64,000 nt of DNA from an uncultured Cyclobacteriaceae bacterium (GCA_947492745.1 CANLOE010000003.1:83857-147856); one strand, 5' to 3'. Counted from the first letter of the stretch, positions 50,601-60,123 are shown. A program made the numbers and translations. Notes: a model not told the origin generated them from the letters alone.

Positions 50601-53267
50601 GCGGACTATGATAAACCGGCGTTTATCCGCAAAGAGCTAGCAGCTGTGAGCAAGGTTATGGCACCGAAGATACTCGGGTTGGAAACACTGTATAGCCATC
50701 TCAATCAGGATTCACTGCACTTTATCGTATTGTTTTCATCGGTTTCGGCCATTGTCCCCGCACTGGGTACCGGACAAAGTGATTATGTCATGGCCAATGC
50801 TTACATGGACTACTTTGCCGATGCCCATAGTAATGAATCCACAATAGTCAGTGTTCAATGGCCGAGCTGGAAAGAAACCGGGATGGGAGAAGCTATCAGC
50901 AATAATTATAAGCAATCGGGTCTATTGAGCCATACGAATCAAGAAGGTCTGCTGATGTTGGACAAAGTGCTTTCCAGTGGCACGACGGGAACATTACTCC
51001 CTGCTATGGTCAATCCTTCGGCTTGGAACCCCTTAAATCTGACCAAGGTCAAGTCCAATAGCCCTAAGCCCATTCTGTATACCGATAAAAAAAGATTGGA
51101 AAACCAATCTCCCGAGCAATTGATCGCTCAAACTGAAACTTGGTTGATCAACCTATTTTCAAAAGAATTGAAAATTGAGGTTTCGAAACTTCACTCCGAT
51201 GTACCCGTTCAGGATTATGGTATTGATTCAATATTGATAGCGCAGTTATCACAAACAATCAACAAAGGATTGGATACCTCCATGGACCCCTCCATTATGA
51301 TGGAGTACCAAACTATTTGCGAATTGGCAGTTTGGCTATCGAATAACCATGCTGATGCATTATCAAAGAAATTTGATTTTAAAAACAACGGTAACAACTC
51401 CAAGCAAGACGCACCGATTCAAAACAATGACAGGGCTAGGGCCAATACTGATCTTTTTACCCAACATACCAATGGGCAAGATGGCCAAGTCAAAACATGG
51501 CTTATGACATTGTTTTCAAAAGAAATGAAAATCGCCTATTCCAAACTCGATCCTAACGTGCCCATTCAAGATTATGGTATCGATTCTATTTTAGTGGCCC
51601 AGCTGGTTCAAGCTATCAATAAAAAGCTAAATAGTCCCATAGACCCATCGGTTATGTTTGAACATCCGACCATTAATGGACTATCGGACTGGATTACAGA
51701 AAATCATGTCGGAGACCTGCAAAAAGATCTGTATGCCGAGAATGGTAAACAGCAGCAAAGCACGGTTGAAGCCCAAGGTACTTCAGTAATAGTATCTTCA
51801 GAAAAAGCACCGCAAGGACAAGGGATGTCCAAGGTAAATACCGATATAGCAGTGGTAGGGCTTTCTTGTGATTTTCCGGGCTCGCCGAGCCTGGATGCTT
51901 ACTGGGATTTGCTTTCAACGGGTAAATCGGCCATTGCCAAGGTACCCAAACACCGATGGGGCAATGGCAGCGATTTTTACGCAGGTCTCATGGATAATGT
52001 AACAGATTTCGACTCGCAATTCTTCTTGTTGCCCAAAGAAGATGCTAAGGCTATGGACCCACAGGCATTGATTACATTGGAGGCAACGCTTAACCTATTG
52101 CACCATGCCGGATATACTAAAGAAGAGATGAAAGGGAAACAGGTAGGGGTATATCTTGGAGCAAGAAGTCAGCATCAACCCATAAAAGATGATTTGCTAA
52201 AGGCAAAGAATCCTATCGTTGCCGTAGGACAAAACTACCTTTCTGCCAACATATCGCACTTCTTTGATTTCAGGGGTCCTAGCTTGGTACTGGATACGGC
52301 ATGCTCATCGGCCCTGGTCGGTATGAATATGGCTATCCAAGCTTTGGAATATGGTGACATAGAAGCGGCAGTCGTCGGTGGGGTAAGCGTACTTAGCTCT
52401 GAAGGTGGGCACAAAATATTTGCCCAGCGTAACATCCTGGGCAAAGAGTCTACATTTCATCTTTTTGATAAACGAGCCAATGGTGTTGTTTTGGGCGAAG
52501 GTGTAGGAATGGTATTATTGAAACCACTTCAAAAAGCGATGGAAGATGGTGATCGGATTTATACCGTCATCAAAGGGATGGCCATCAATAATGATGGGAG
52601 AACAGCAGGGCCCGCTACACCCAGTATCAAGGCACACAAAGATGTCATGAAGAAAGCCCTTCAAAAAAGTAACAAGAAACCGGAGGATATATCGCATATT
52701 GACGTCAATGGATCAGGGTCTGAGATAACCGATCTCTTGGAATTGAAAGCAATACAAGCGGTCTATCGTCAAGAGCAATCACTTCCTTGTAGTTTGGGCT
52801 CGATGAAACCCAATATAGGTCATCCACTTTGTGCAGAAGGTATTGCCAGTTTTATAAAAGTGGCCCTGATGCTACACCATAGGAAAATGATCCCCTTTAT
52901 CTCAGGACAAGAAGCTATGGAGCACTTCGATATTGATGCATCACCCTTTTACTTCAATAGAAACTTCGATGACTGGGAAGGCAATACCTATACTGCTGCG
53001 GTCAACTGTTTTGCTGATGGAGGTACAAATGTACACGTTATTTTAGAATCCTGGGATAACACCACTGAGCATGTGCCATCAAGATTGCCTTTGCCTCCTC
53101 AGGAAATGAATAGGTGGCAGATATTCGGAGATGGCAAAACGGATGATATGCCCGTCAGGGACGGTTTGATTTCAAAAGACAATAGCCGGAAAGCGGATAT
53201 TTCCGAAAATGAAGCATGTGATGATACGCATGATATAGAAAACCAAAAAATAAGCTTATGGACTTAA
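47658..53267 (+). CDS. Trans-AT PKS subunit 6: KS-KR-ACP-ACP / KS0
   Basis: 1869 aa. Docking-like hairpin at 1-30. KS (Cys240; AHGTGT; NLGHT) closely resembles the first KS of PKS subunit 2 (shared SYAIG-ARIPYYLNLKGPAIP region), fitting a KS that accepts a beta-branched chain. The KR core starts near 876 (LLITGGTKGIG; FSSVSAI; SDYVMAN) and lacks the Asp motif (HSAGFADYDKP), so A-type is likely. Tandem ACPs follow at Ser1191 and Ser1310. The last KS keeps Cys1549 but has Asn1684 where AHGTGT supplies the first His (VNGSGS), so it should not condense (KS0). It has no post-KS linker of the PTYPF type; instead a polar tail of about 60 residues ends the protein. The 3' end overlaps PKS subunit 7 by 10 bp. 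This is the first half of a split dehydrating bimodule. Confidence 0.94.
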   Translation: MNSKDIFKALRAGKINSKEAQMALEKLFVPNTGLKNIGEVKNVSERKRDTPLREENTLHKKLDTDITERNKNAIAIIGMSGRYPGADNLSDYWKNLKNGVNSVVEIPKSRWDTEKYYDPEIGKKGKMYCKWMGFLDNVENFDPMFFSITPAEAEVMDPQHRIFLQEGYKAFEDAGYGGKELDGVKCGVYLGIMSNEYIFLLQRSKQANVNITGNSYAIGAARIPYYLNLKGPAIPTDTACSSSLVSTHLACQALKTHDIDMALVGGVTLYLTPETYIGMSGAGMLSRNGQCKTFDNEADGFVPGEGVGSMVLKRLSDAERDGDHIYGVIIGSGVNQDGKSNGITAPNVKSQIALEREIYEKNNIHPETISYIEAHGTGTKLGDPIELEALSKVFEKKTRKKGFCGIGSVKSNLGHTSAAAGIAGIQKVLLSMRHQKLAPTLNFKTPNNHFDFKNSPLYVNDKLKNWESRTPRRAAVSSFGYSGTNAHLVIEEYTKAGPVPTTQENGPILFVLSANDRGVLKRYAGKMYEYIKANVDINLYDLAYTLQCSRDSMLFRMSFVAFSYRELLNKLGAYLNNKPCATLTLGNTRKDRKKIRLLMDRSSRHILEDWLNRLDLKNLGEHWAYGLSIDWKRLYNNNTLPRRISLPTYPFLEERCWPELNDHIVQTSSREESAGTTKFLQKGWKPNEITSVKKIDKAVAILSNKATLELAQLIEEQLPEAEIIEEGLSRTDYQWDRYGAAIDLIGCSDSDDRSIDWIPWFQQLIDNNRNGELILLCVTKSLEAYKNTAINLTGATRAALFRMLQNEYGNLISRHIDIENKACLQKVSKQILEELNNRSVEDVEVCYRNGQRFSMYLKENKTHVSERNNIKIDPSNVLLITGGTKGIGALCAEHFVKQYGVKKLVLMGREVFPPRDQWDTYLDKDTPLSEKIKHIRNLEGLGAEVSALSIDLTDTAIVSRNLEKIRQEMGQIGGVIHSAGFADYDKPAFIRKELAAVSKVMAPKILGLETLYSHLNQDSLHFIVLFSSVSAIVPALGTGQSDYVMANAYMDYFADAHSNESTIVSVQWPSWKETGMGEAISNNYKQSGLLSHTNQEGLLMLDKVLSSGTTGTLLPAMVNPSAWNPLNLTKVKSNSPKPILYTDKKRLENQSPEQLIAQTETWLINLFSKELKIEVSKLHSDVPVQDYGIDSILIAQLSQTINKGLDTSMDPSIMMEYQTICELAVWLSNNHADALSKKFDFKNNGNNSKQDAPIQNNDRARANTDLFTQHTNGQDGQVKTWLMTLFSKEMKIAYSKLDPNVPIQDYGIDSILVAQLVQAINKKLNSPIDPSVMFEHPTINGLSDWITENHVGDLQKDLYAENGKQQQSTVEAQGTSVIVSSEKAPQGQGMSKVNTDIAVVGLSCDFPGSPSLDAYWDLLSTGKSAIAKVPKHRWGNGSDFYAGLMDNVTDFDSQFFLLPKEDAKAMDPQALITLEATLNLLHHAGYTKEEMKGKQVGVYLGARSQHQPIKDDLLKAKNPIVAVGQNYLSANISHFFDFRGPSLVLDTACSSALVGMNMAIQALEYGDIEAAVVGGVSVLSSEGGHKIFAQRNILGKESTFHLFDKRANGVVLGEGVGMVLLKPLQKAMEDGDRIYTVIKGMAINNDGRTAGPATPSIKAHKDVMKKALQKSNKKPEDISHIDVNGSGSEITDLLELKAIQAVYRQEQSLPCSLGSMKPNIGHPLCAEGIASFIKVALMLHHRKMIPFISGQEAMEHFDIDASPFYFNRNFDDWEGNTYTAAVNCFADGGTNVHVILESWDNTTEHVPSRLPLPPQEMNRWQIFGDGKTDDMPVRDGLISKDNSRKADISENEACDDTHDIENQKISLWT

Positions 53268-56200
53268 GCATTGAGAACACGACGAGCCAAATGAAAAAGC
53301 AGTTCCTTCTGAAGAGTAATCATCCTATTGTTGAAAACCATACCGTATATGGACAGCCCCTATTGCCAGGTTTGGCTTATATTGATATGATTTATCAGTT
53401 GTTCAGTGAGCATGGCTTCCACCATACCAACCTCAAACTTCGCAAGCTATCCATTTACAATCCTTTGACAGTCAATAAGGACTGTCCCGTGCAAGTGAGC
53501 ATTACTTGTGATCGATTCGAGAATGGGATTTGGACAATAAAGGTTAGCGGACAGAAATATATCAATGGAAACTTGAAAGCAGATACAGAGTTATTATATG
53601 TATCTGCCGAAATGAGCCATGTGAAAGCAACGGTCTTTAACGAGAAAATAGATGTCGATGCTCTGAAGAAAAATGCCAAACAGATAAGGCCCCTTCAAGA
53701 AGACTATGCCGTGTGTAGTGAGAACGAGCTTGTACATTCGGGACTGATGAAAGCGCAAGGAGAGGTTTATGACATCGAAGACGGTGTATTAATGGACCTA
53801 TCCATAGGAAACGCCACAGCTTACGAAAATGCTGAGTTTTTGTTCAACCCTACCTTAATCGATGGTAGTGGTGTAGGGGCATTACAACTTCTGGCAGCAC
53901 AATCCCCTGACAGCCAAGACCTGTTCTTGCCCCTGTCTTACGAATCCTTCTCGGCAAGTGGACCATTGCTTAGGCATTGTATCACCAGAATCAAACACTC
54001 TTCTGTCTACAGAAAGAACGATTTGATCTATCTTACCTATGAGTATTTCGACGAGGTGGGACACAAAATCGCGGAGCTGGAAAATTTCACTTGTAAGCTC
54101 GTGCGGGACCCAAGACAGATCAATCCTGAATTAGTGGATGAACAGATCACTACTGTTTCTGAAAAAGTACCCACCAAAGCTCAGGAAAATACTACCGTCC
54201 ATGAAGATACCTATCCGGATATGGAAGCCTTTCTGAAAAATGTTGTGGCCTCACAGTTAGGTTGTGATAGCAGTAAAGTAAATGGACATGAAGGCTATTA
54301 TGATTTAGGACTCAATTCGGCAAAATTACTGGAAACCGTAAAAATCATTGAAGAAAAGCTGGATACATCATTGGCTCCTACTTTGTTGTTTGAATACGCT
54401 ACTATAGGAGAACTTGCTGAACACCTGACGGAATCCTATCCGATGGCACTTGAAAATGGGATGGAAAATCAGCAGTCAACATCTGAAAACCAAGCTAAGG
54501 AAACTCCCGAACCTATCCATGAGGAAGTACAGAGTAAGGAAGGCGGAAAAGATCAAGAGAAAACATGTACGGATATTGCTATCATCAGTGTGAGTGGCCG
54601 ATACCCAAAAGCCAAAAACATCGAAGAATTTTGGAAAAACCTACAAGAAGGGAAAGACTGTATTGAAGAAGTCCCGGCCAGTCGGTGGGACCACAGCCAA
54701 TATTTTGAAAAAAAAACCAATAAACCGGGGAAAACACCCTGTAAGTGGGGAGGCTTCATCAATGAAGTTGATTGTTTTGACCCATTGTTCTTTAACACAT
54801 CTCCTAGAGAAGCTGACATCATGGACCCTCAGGTACGCATTTTTTTGGAAGTAGCCTGGAATCTGTTTGAAAGTATCGGCCTCACGAGAGCTGATTTGAA
54901 AAAGCAGTATAAGACCAATGTAGGAGTATTCGTGGGGGCAATGTCTCAAAGCTATCAGTTGATCAACTCTAATATAATAGAAGAATCCGCCACATCTTTG
55001 TCATCCTTTGCGAGTATAGCCAATAGAGTATCTTACTTTTTCGATTTTCAAGGGCCAAGCATAGCTGTAGATACGATGTGCTCCTCTTCATTAATGGCTA
55101 TTCACACGGCCATTGAAAGCTTGTTAAAGGGAGATTGTAAATTAGCAATAGCGGGAGGAGCGAACCTATTGGTTCATCCTAAAAAATACATAGGTTCCAG
55201 TCTGGGACAATTACTGGGCAGTACCAGTGATAGTCGTAGTTTCTCCAATGGAGACGGCTATCTCCCCGCAGAAGGAGTGGGGGCAGTACTGCTCAAGCCC
55301 TTAAATGATGCCATCAGTGACGGAGACCACATTATGGCTGTTGTAAAATCCACCAATATCAACCACGGAGGAAAATCAGGGGGTTTTTCTATACCTAATC
55401 CCAATGCACAGTTCTCATTGATCAGAAAGAATTTCGAAAAATCCAATATAGACCCACGTACCATTAGTTATGTCGAATGTGCTGCCAATGGTTCTGCCTT
55501 AGGTGACCCCATTGAATTGGTAGCCTTGGGAAAAGCGTTCAAGCAGTATACCAAAGATACTCAGTTTTGTGCCATAGGATCCGTCAAAACGAATATGGGC
55601 CATGCCGAAGCTGCTTCCGGGATTTCTCAATTTACGAAGGTAGTGCTTCAGCTGATGCACAAAAAGATAGTCCCCAATCCCATAAAGATGTTAAACCCAA
55701 AGTTGGACCTTGCTTCATCTCCTTTTTATCTACAGGATAAATTGGTGGACTGGAAACAAATACAGCTGGAGGAAAAGGGGCAAAACCTGCTTATCCCCCG
55801 AAGGGCAACGGTCAGTTCATTCGGTGCAGGCGGATCTAATGTCCATATCATTCTAGAGGAGTATAATAATGAAAAGTCAAGTGAAGTAAAACCCAAATCA
55901 TTAAGACCACCCAGTCAAATACTGATATTATCGGCAAAGAGTCCAGCGCGTTTGAAAGCGATGGTAGTACAATCACTTAAGCACTTGTCAGAAAATAGAA
56001 ACCTCGATTTAGCGCATATTGCCCATACCTTACAGAAAGGACGTGAGGCCATGGAGTGTAGGCTTGCAGTGATCGCGAAAGACATCGAAGAATTCATGGC
56101 CAGTTTGAAAGAATACCTAATAGCTACGGACGAAAAAAGACCGTTTTCGAATGGCTACCTTATTTTCAGGGAAAATGCCAATGTAAACATAAGCACAGAA

Positions 56201-57634
56201 TTCGGCAACCTCAAAACAGAAGATCCTTCTTCGAAAACAGCAACAGAATCATATGACCTAGAAAAGGTAGCACACTATTGGAGTCAAGGAGGAGAGGTGC
56301 CTTGGGAAGATATTGACTATGGAACAGATAAGAGAATAATACCATGGCCGACTTACCCATTTGATAGAAAAAGATGTTGGCTGGATATGGACGAGGTCAA
56401 CCTCGACGATATGGTCATTGTTGATGGCAGCGTAATTAGCGTATCCGCAAACACTAAGGAAGCTTCGGGTGATGGACCGGTGGTCGATATAGTGACAGAA
56501 TTGCTCAAATTGATTTCTGATGAAATCGATTGGGACGCACCTATGACGGACTATGGATTGGATTCGATAATAACGATGCAACTGCTTCAAAAGTTACAAT
56601 CGGATATAGACCCTGATGCCAGTATTGAGCGAATCAATGAATGTCACTCGTTGAATGACCTTATCCGTAGGTTTCCTGTTGTGAAAACAGAGGGGAATGA
56701 CAAAGAAGTAAGCAATGGAAAGCCTTCCAAAGCAAATCAATTTCCTGAATTGGTAAAACTCAACCAAGCCAGAGATGGTAAACCTGTCTTTTGGATACAT
56801 CCCGGTGGTGGCGGAGTGGAAATTTACGGTTCGTTTAGCCAAACGATGGAACGCCCATTTTATGGTATCCAAGCGAGAGGTTGGAATACGGATAGGCAAC
56901 CATTGGTCGGTGTCGGTGCCATGGCCGCGTTCTATGTGCAGATTATAATGTCAGTCCAGCCGCAAGGTCCCTATGATATCGGAGGGTATTCTTTGGGGGG
57001 TGTTTTGTCCTATGAAGTAGCACGTCAATTACAAGAACTGGGGCAAAAAGTGGATTCTATCATTATGATGGACTCCTTGGATACGGAAGGACTCCAGAGA
57101 GTAAGGTTTTCTTTGCAAAGTGAGGTGCTACAGATAATCAACATGAGGCTTTTGGAAAAAATCAAAGATGATACAGTGCCCTTGGAACATGTATTGGTGC
57201 ATCGAGACGAAATCGATAGGCAATTGAACGGTACTGAAATGTTAAAAGATATACTTACTCATGATAAAGTGAGAGGGAAAATCGAAAAAGACGATTGGCG
57301 TTTATGGCAAGACTGGAGTCAGCGGGAAAAGTTTCGTAAAGCACATATTATTGATAACTTTCAAGTTTTTCCGCTGATCGATAGAAGTGTCAAATGTTAT
57401 TATTTTCGAAATAGTAACGGATTGTTTTTTGGTGACCTGCAACCCTTTTTTGCAGTGGATGACTCCGAAGCATTAATAGACGGATATCAGTATTGGAAAG
57501 AATGGAAGGAACAATTTGAAAATTTTGAGATGATAGACCTGATTGCTTCAAACCACATGAGTTTTATAAAAGAACCCAACAATATTAAAATAATCAGCGA
57601 GTTTTGTGCTAGCCTGTATGCCAATAATAAATAA
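53258..57634 (+). CDS. Trans-AT PKS subunit 7: DH-ACP / KS0-ACP-TE
   Basis: 1458 aa. A DH-type hotdog domain spans about 12-290 with His28 (HTVYGQPLLPG) and Asp202 (LIDGSG); it begins the protein and so must work with the KS0 that ends PKS subunit 6. ACP at Ser354 (GLNSAK). The next KS keeps Cys608 but its first His is replaced (ECAANGSALGD; Ala742), the usual form of terminal non-elongating KSs. A further ACP (Ser1103) precedes a thioesterase (about 1165-1458) with GGYSLGG (Ser1245), Asp1272 in MMDSLD and His1433 in NHMSF. The TE should release the finished chain by hydrolysis or macrolactonisation. No PKS gene follows in the window. Confidence 0.94.
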   Translation: MDLSIENTTSQMKKQFLLKSNHPIVENHTVYGQPLLPGLAYIDMIYQLFSEHGFHHTNLKLRKLSIYNPLTVNKDCPVQVSITCDRFENGIWTIKVSGQKYINGNLKADTELLYVSAEMSHVKATVFNEKIDVDALKKNAKQIRPLQEDYAVCSENELVHSGLMKAQGEVYDIEDGVLMDLSIGNATAYENAEFLFNPTLIDGSGVGALQLLAAQSPDSQDLFLPLSYESFSASGPLLRHCITRIKHSSVYRKNDLIYLTYEYFDEVGHKIAELENFTCKLVRDPRQINPELVDEQITTVSEKVPTKAQENTTVHEDTYPDMEAFLKNVVASQLGCDSSKVNGHEGYYDLGLNSAKLLETVKIIEEKLDTSLAPTLLFEYATIGELAEHLTESYPMALENGMENQQSTSENQAKETPEPIHEEVQSKEGGKDQEKTCTDIAIISVSGRYPKAKNIEEFWKNLQEGKDCIEEVPASRWDHSQYFEKKTNKPGKTPCKWGGFINEVDCFDPLFFNTSPREADIMDPQVRIFLEVAWNLFESIGLTRADLKKQYKTNVGVFVGAMSQSYQLINSNIIEESATSLSSFASIANRVSYFFDFQGPSIAVDTMCSSSLMAIHTAIESLLKGDCKLAIAGGANLLVHPKKYIGSSLGQLLGSTSDSRSFSNGDGYLPAEGVGAVLLKPLNDAISDGDHIMAVVKSTNINHGGKSGGFSIPNPNAQFSLIRKNFEKSNIDPRTISYVECAANGSALGDPIELVALGKAFKQYTKDTQFCAIGSVKTNMGHAEAASGISQFTKVVLQLMHKKIVPNPIKMLNPKLDLASSPFYLQDKLVDWKQIQLEEKGQNLLIPRRATVSSFGAGGSNVHIILEEYNNEKSSEVKPKSLRPPSQILILSAKSPARLKAMVVQSLKHLSENRNLDLAHIAHTLQKGREAMECRLAVIAKDIEEFMASLKEYLIATDEKRPFSNGYLIFRENANVNISTEFGNLKTEDPSSKTATESYDLEKVAHYWSQGGEVPWEDIDYGTDKRIIPWPTYPFDRKRCWLDMDEVNLDDMVIVDGSVISVSANTKEASGDGPVVDIVTELLKLISDEIDWDAPMTDYGLDSIITMQLLQKLQSDIDPDASIERINECHSLNDLIRRFPVVKTEGNDKEVSNGKPSKANQFPELVKLNQARDGKPVFWIHPGGGGVEIYGSFSQTMERPFYGIQARGWNTDRQPLVGVGAMAAFYVQIIMSVQPQGPYDIGGYSLGGVLSYEVARQLQELGQKVDSIIMMDSLDTEGLQRVRFSLQSEVLQIINMRLLEKIKDDTVPLEHVLVHRDEIDRQLNGTEMLKDILTHDKVRGKIEKDDWRLWQDWSQREKFRKAHIIDNFQVFPLIDRSVKCYYFRNSNGLFFGDLQPFFAVDDSEALIDGYQYWKEWKEQFENFEMIDLIASNHMSFIKEPNNIKIISEFCASLYANNK

Positions 57635-57841
57635 TGGACATAGCCCTTGGCCCGGGTACCCCTGAAAGGAATACTGTATAGCACTCTAAAGCAATCTTGA
57701 TGTAAAGAGCGTCACCGGATTTGTGCGAAAACTGTTTCCATTCCATTTTGATGGTTTTTTGCGAATCAATATTTGTGACGACTCGACCAATACTGATTTA
57801 CCTATTGAACAATGCATGTATTCTTGTCCATTTTGATGCAT

Positions 57842-58018
57842 TTGCCCCCAATTGATCAATAGGATTTCGTCATGAGAACATAAAGTACACTAAAATCAGC
57901 GGTTTAGGAGAGGAGGCCTTTGTATCACTAAGATGACGAGCCTGCGCAGCGTAAAACTACTGATTTTTAGGTAGTTTATGTCTTGAGTAGGAAGGTTGTC
58001 GATCAATTTCGGTTTAAC
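57842..58018. mobile_element. 177-bp foldback miniature element, copy 1
   Basis: This segment is a direct, equal-length homologue of 61428-61604. Its ends are imperfect inverted repeats (CCCCCAATTGATCAATAGG against the reverse complement of GTCGATCAATTTCGG), and in the better-kept copy the inverted similarity extends about 65 bp inward, leaving a central CCTGCGCAGCGTAAAAC block. No open frame is present. It lies in the 746-bp gap between the thioesterase subunit and the P450 gene. The 207 bp before it show nothing recognisable. Confidence 0.75.
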
Positions 58019-58079
58019 CTGGATGATGTATTAGAGCTTAGTTATGAGGGTTTAAAAAGCAATAAATCAGGGCTTTTTA

Positions 58080-58114
58080 TCGGATTCACCGTAGCGCCGC
58101 TACGGTGAATCCGA
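58080..58114. repeat. Perfect 17-bp inverted repeat with 1-nt centre
   Basis: TCGGATTCACCGTAGCG, one base, then its exact reverse complement. It is flanked by TTTTTA on the left and AAAACG on the right. It could fold as a strong hairpin in either transcript, but neither side has the 3' T-tract of an intrinsic terminator, so a binding site or mobile-element trace is also possible. It lies 266 bp upstream of the P450 start. Confidence 0.8.
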
Positions 58115-58380
58115 AAACGCATTTACTTTACTGATTTGCAGCTATTTAAGGCCGAAATAGAAGGGCTAATGCATGATCCGGGTTTAAAACAATATCCCAC
58201 AGAATAGTCTCCATATCAGCAGCAATAGGCTCTATACTCGCGCTAATTATCAGTAAATATCGATCAATTTTAACGGCTTGTGGTGTCTTCTGTTTTGATT
58301 CACTAAGTGAACGGTATTCCTCACTTATACAACTGAATATTATCAAACAAACCTGAACTATAAATTAACTGTAACAACTC

Positions 58381-60123
58381 ATGGCAAACATTAAATTAGC
58401 AAAGCTTCACGATATTTCCGAAAAGATTTCTGAGGTGGTATTCAAGGATAAGACCATTATTTTATTTAAGTACCAGGACAAGATAAGTGCTTTTCAAGGT
58501 AATTGTCCACATAAGAACACTCCCTTATCTCTCGGCCATGTTGAAAACGGCCATATAGTATGTCCTGCACACAAGTGGAAATTCTCATGTATCACAGGAA
58601 AAGAAAGTACTCACAAATCTTGTTTGAAGAGTTATCCTATTACTATAGAAGGAGAGTATATTTTGATCGATGAAGCACTCGTTAAAGAAGAAACAACATC
58701 AATCAAGGATAATTTACGTAGTATGAAAGACCTTCCAAGTCCAAAAGGTGATTTTATAACAGGCCATCTGGCAAAATTCAGAAAGCCGGATATCCATATG
58801 ACGATAAAAGAATGGGCCTCAGAGCTTGGAACGATGTTTACAATAAGCTTAGTGGGTAAAAAAATGCTGATTGTGACCGATCCAAAGATCAATAAGGAAA
58901 TCCTAAAGCAAAGGCCCGGAAAATTCAGGAGATTTTACAAAGTAGATGAAATAATGCGTGAGATGGGCATCATAGGCGTATCAAATGTGGAAGGGGAAAC
59001 CTGGAAACAACATCGAAAGATCACCACGGCAGCCTTAAACGCAAAAAACGTCAATGGTTTTTTCCCTATTATGGAACGAGTTACCGAAAAATTTCACAGG
59101 AAATTACAAAAGCACAGTAAGGACAATAGTTCCGTTGAAATTCAGGAAGAACTAATGAGGTATACGGTAGATATTGTTACTACAATCTCTTTCGGTTACG
59201 AAATGAATACTTTGGAAAGTGGAGAAGATGTGATACAAAAACATCTTTCATATATCTTTCCAATGTTCGCAAAAAGAATGACGTCACCCTTTCCCATTTG
59301 GAGATACGTGAAGTCCAAGAAAAGCAAGGAATTCGATATTGCACTTCAGGAAGTTAAGGACAAAGTAGATTTTCTTATCAGCGAAGGTAAGAAAAGGCTA
59401 CTCGAAAACCCTACAATTCGAGAAAACCCGTCGAATTACCTAGAGGCACTTTTGGTAGAGAAAGAAAAAGAAGGGGATTTTTCCGAAGAAGAAATCTTTG
59501 GCAATGTACTGACCACGCTATTGGCCGGAGAAGATACCACATCTAATTCTATTTCGTGGGCGATGTATTATCTGGCTCAACATCCAGAGGTAGTAAAGAA
59601 AATAAAGGATGAGCTTGAATCCATATGTGGGGACAGCCCATTTCCAAGGTCTGTAAATGAGATAGCGAAATTGAAGTATACCGAAGCGGTAGTGAACGAA
59701 GTCTTGCGAATGAAATCCGTAACCCCTTTCTTGATTCATGATGCTATCGAAGATGTTGTTATTGAAGATGTACTTGTCAAAAAAGGTACCATGATCATGA
59801 ATACCCTTACTTTAGCTCATGGTGATTCGGACTATTTTGAAAGACCGGAGGAATTTATTCCTGAACGCTGGATAGCAAGTGGTTGCCCGATACACGGTAA
59901 TCATAGCCCTAAAGTAGCTATGACTTTTGGTGCCGGTACCAGATACTGCCCTGGTGCATATATGGCCACATTGATGATGATGATGGGTATATCGGCGATG
60001 TGCAAAAACTTTCAGGTTTCGTTGGATACCAGCCGCGGCCAGGTTGGTGAAGTTCTGGATTTTGCCATACAGCCTGAAAATCTATGGTTGACATTCAAAG
60101 AAGAAGCCTTGAGTACATTATAA
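58381..60123 (+). CDS. Rieske [2Fe-2S]-cytochrome P450 fusion monooxygenase
   Basis: 580 aa. Residues about 1-100 form a Rieske ferredoxin-like domain with the ligand pattern Cys42-x-His44 and Cys61-x2-His64 (NCPHKNTPLSLG, CPAHKWKF). From about residue 115 a full cytochrome P450 follows: I-helix AGEDTTS, K-helix EVLR, and heme loop FGAGTRYCPG with ligand Cys523. No signal peptide or membrane anchor is visible, so it should be cytoplasmic. The likely role is oxidative tailoring (hydroxylation or epoxidation) of the released or ACP-bound polyketide, with the Rieske domain perhaps passing electrons to the heme. The gene is separated from PKS subunit 7 by a repeat-containing gap, and a good hairpin terminator lies 163 bp downstream, so it is probably transcribed on its own. 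Fusion of a Rieske domain to a P450 N-terminus is uncommon as far as I know. Confidence 0.93.
   Translation: MANIKLAKLHDISEKISEVVFKDKTIILFKYQDKISAFQGNCPHKNTPLSLGHVENGHIVCPAHKWKFSCITGKESTHKSCLKSYPITIEGEYILIDEALVKEETTSIKDNLRSMKDLPSPKGDFITGHLAKFRKPDIHMTIKEWASELGTMFTISLVGKKMLIVTDPKINKEILKQRPGKFRRFYKVDEIMREMGIIGVSNVEGETWKQHRKITTAALNAKNVNGFFPIMERVTEKFHRKLQKHSKDNSSVEIQEELMRYTVDIVTTISFGYEMNTLESGEDVIQKHLSYIFPMFAKRMTSPFPIWRYVKSKKSKEFDIALQEVKDKVDFLISEGKKRLLENPTIRENPSNYLEALLVEKEKEGDFSEEEIFGNVLTTLLAGEDTTSNSISWAMYYLAQHPEVVKKIKDELESICGDSPFPRSVNEIAKLKYTEAVVNEVLRMKSVTPFLIHDAIEDVVIEDVLVKKGTMIMNTLTLAHGDSDYFERPEEFIPERWIASGCPIHGNHSPKVAMTFGAGTRYCPGAYMATLMMMMGISAMCKNFQVSLDTSRGQVGEVLDFAIQPENLWLTFKEEALSTL

Noticed and set aside
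53258..54120. N-terminal hotdog domain of PKS7 as a pyran synthase
   Set aside because: It keeps both His28 and Asp202 and follows a KS0 that ends the previous subunit, which fits the DH of a split dehydrating bimodule.
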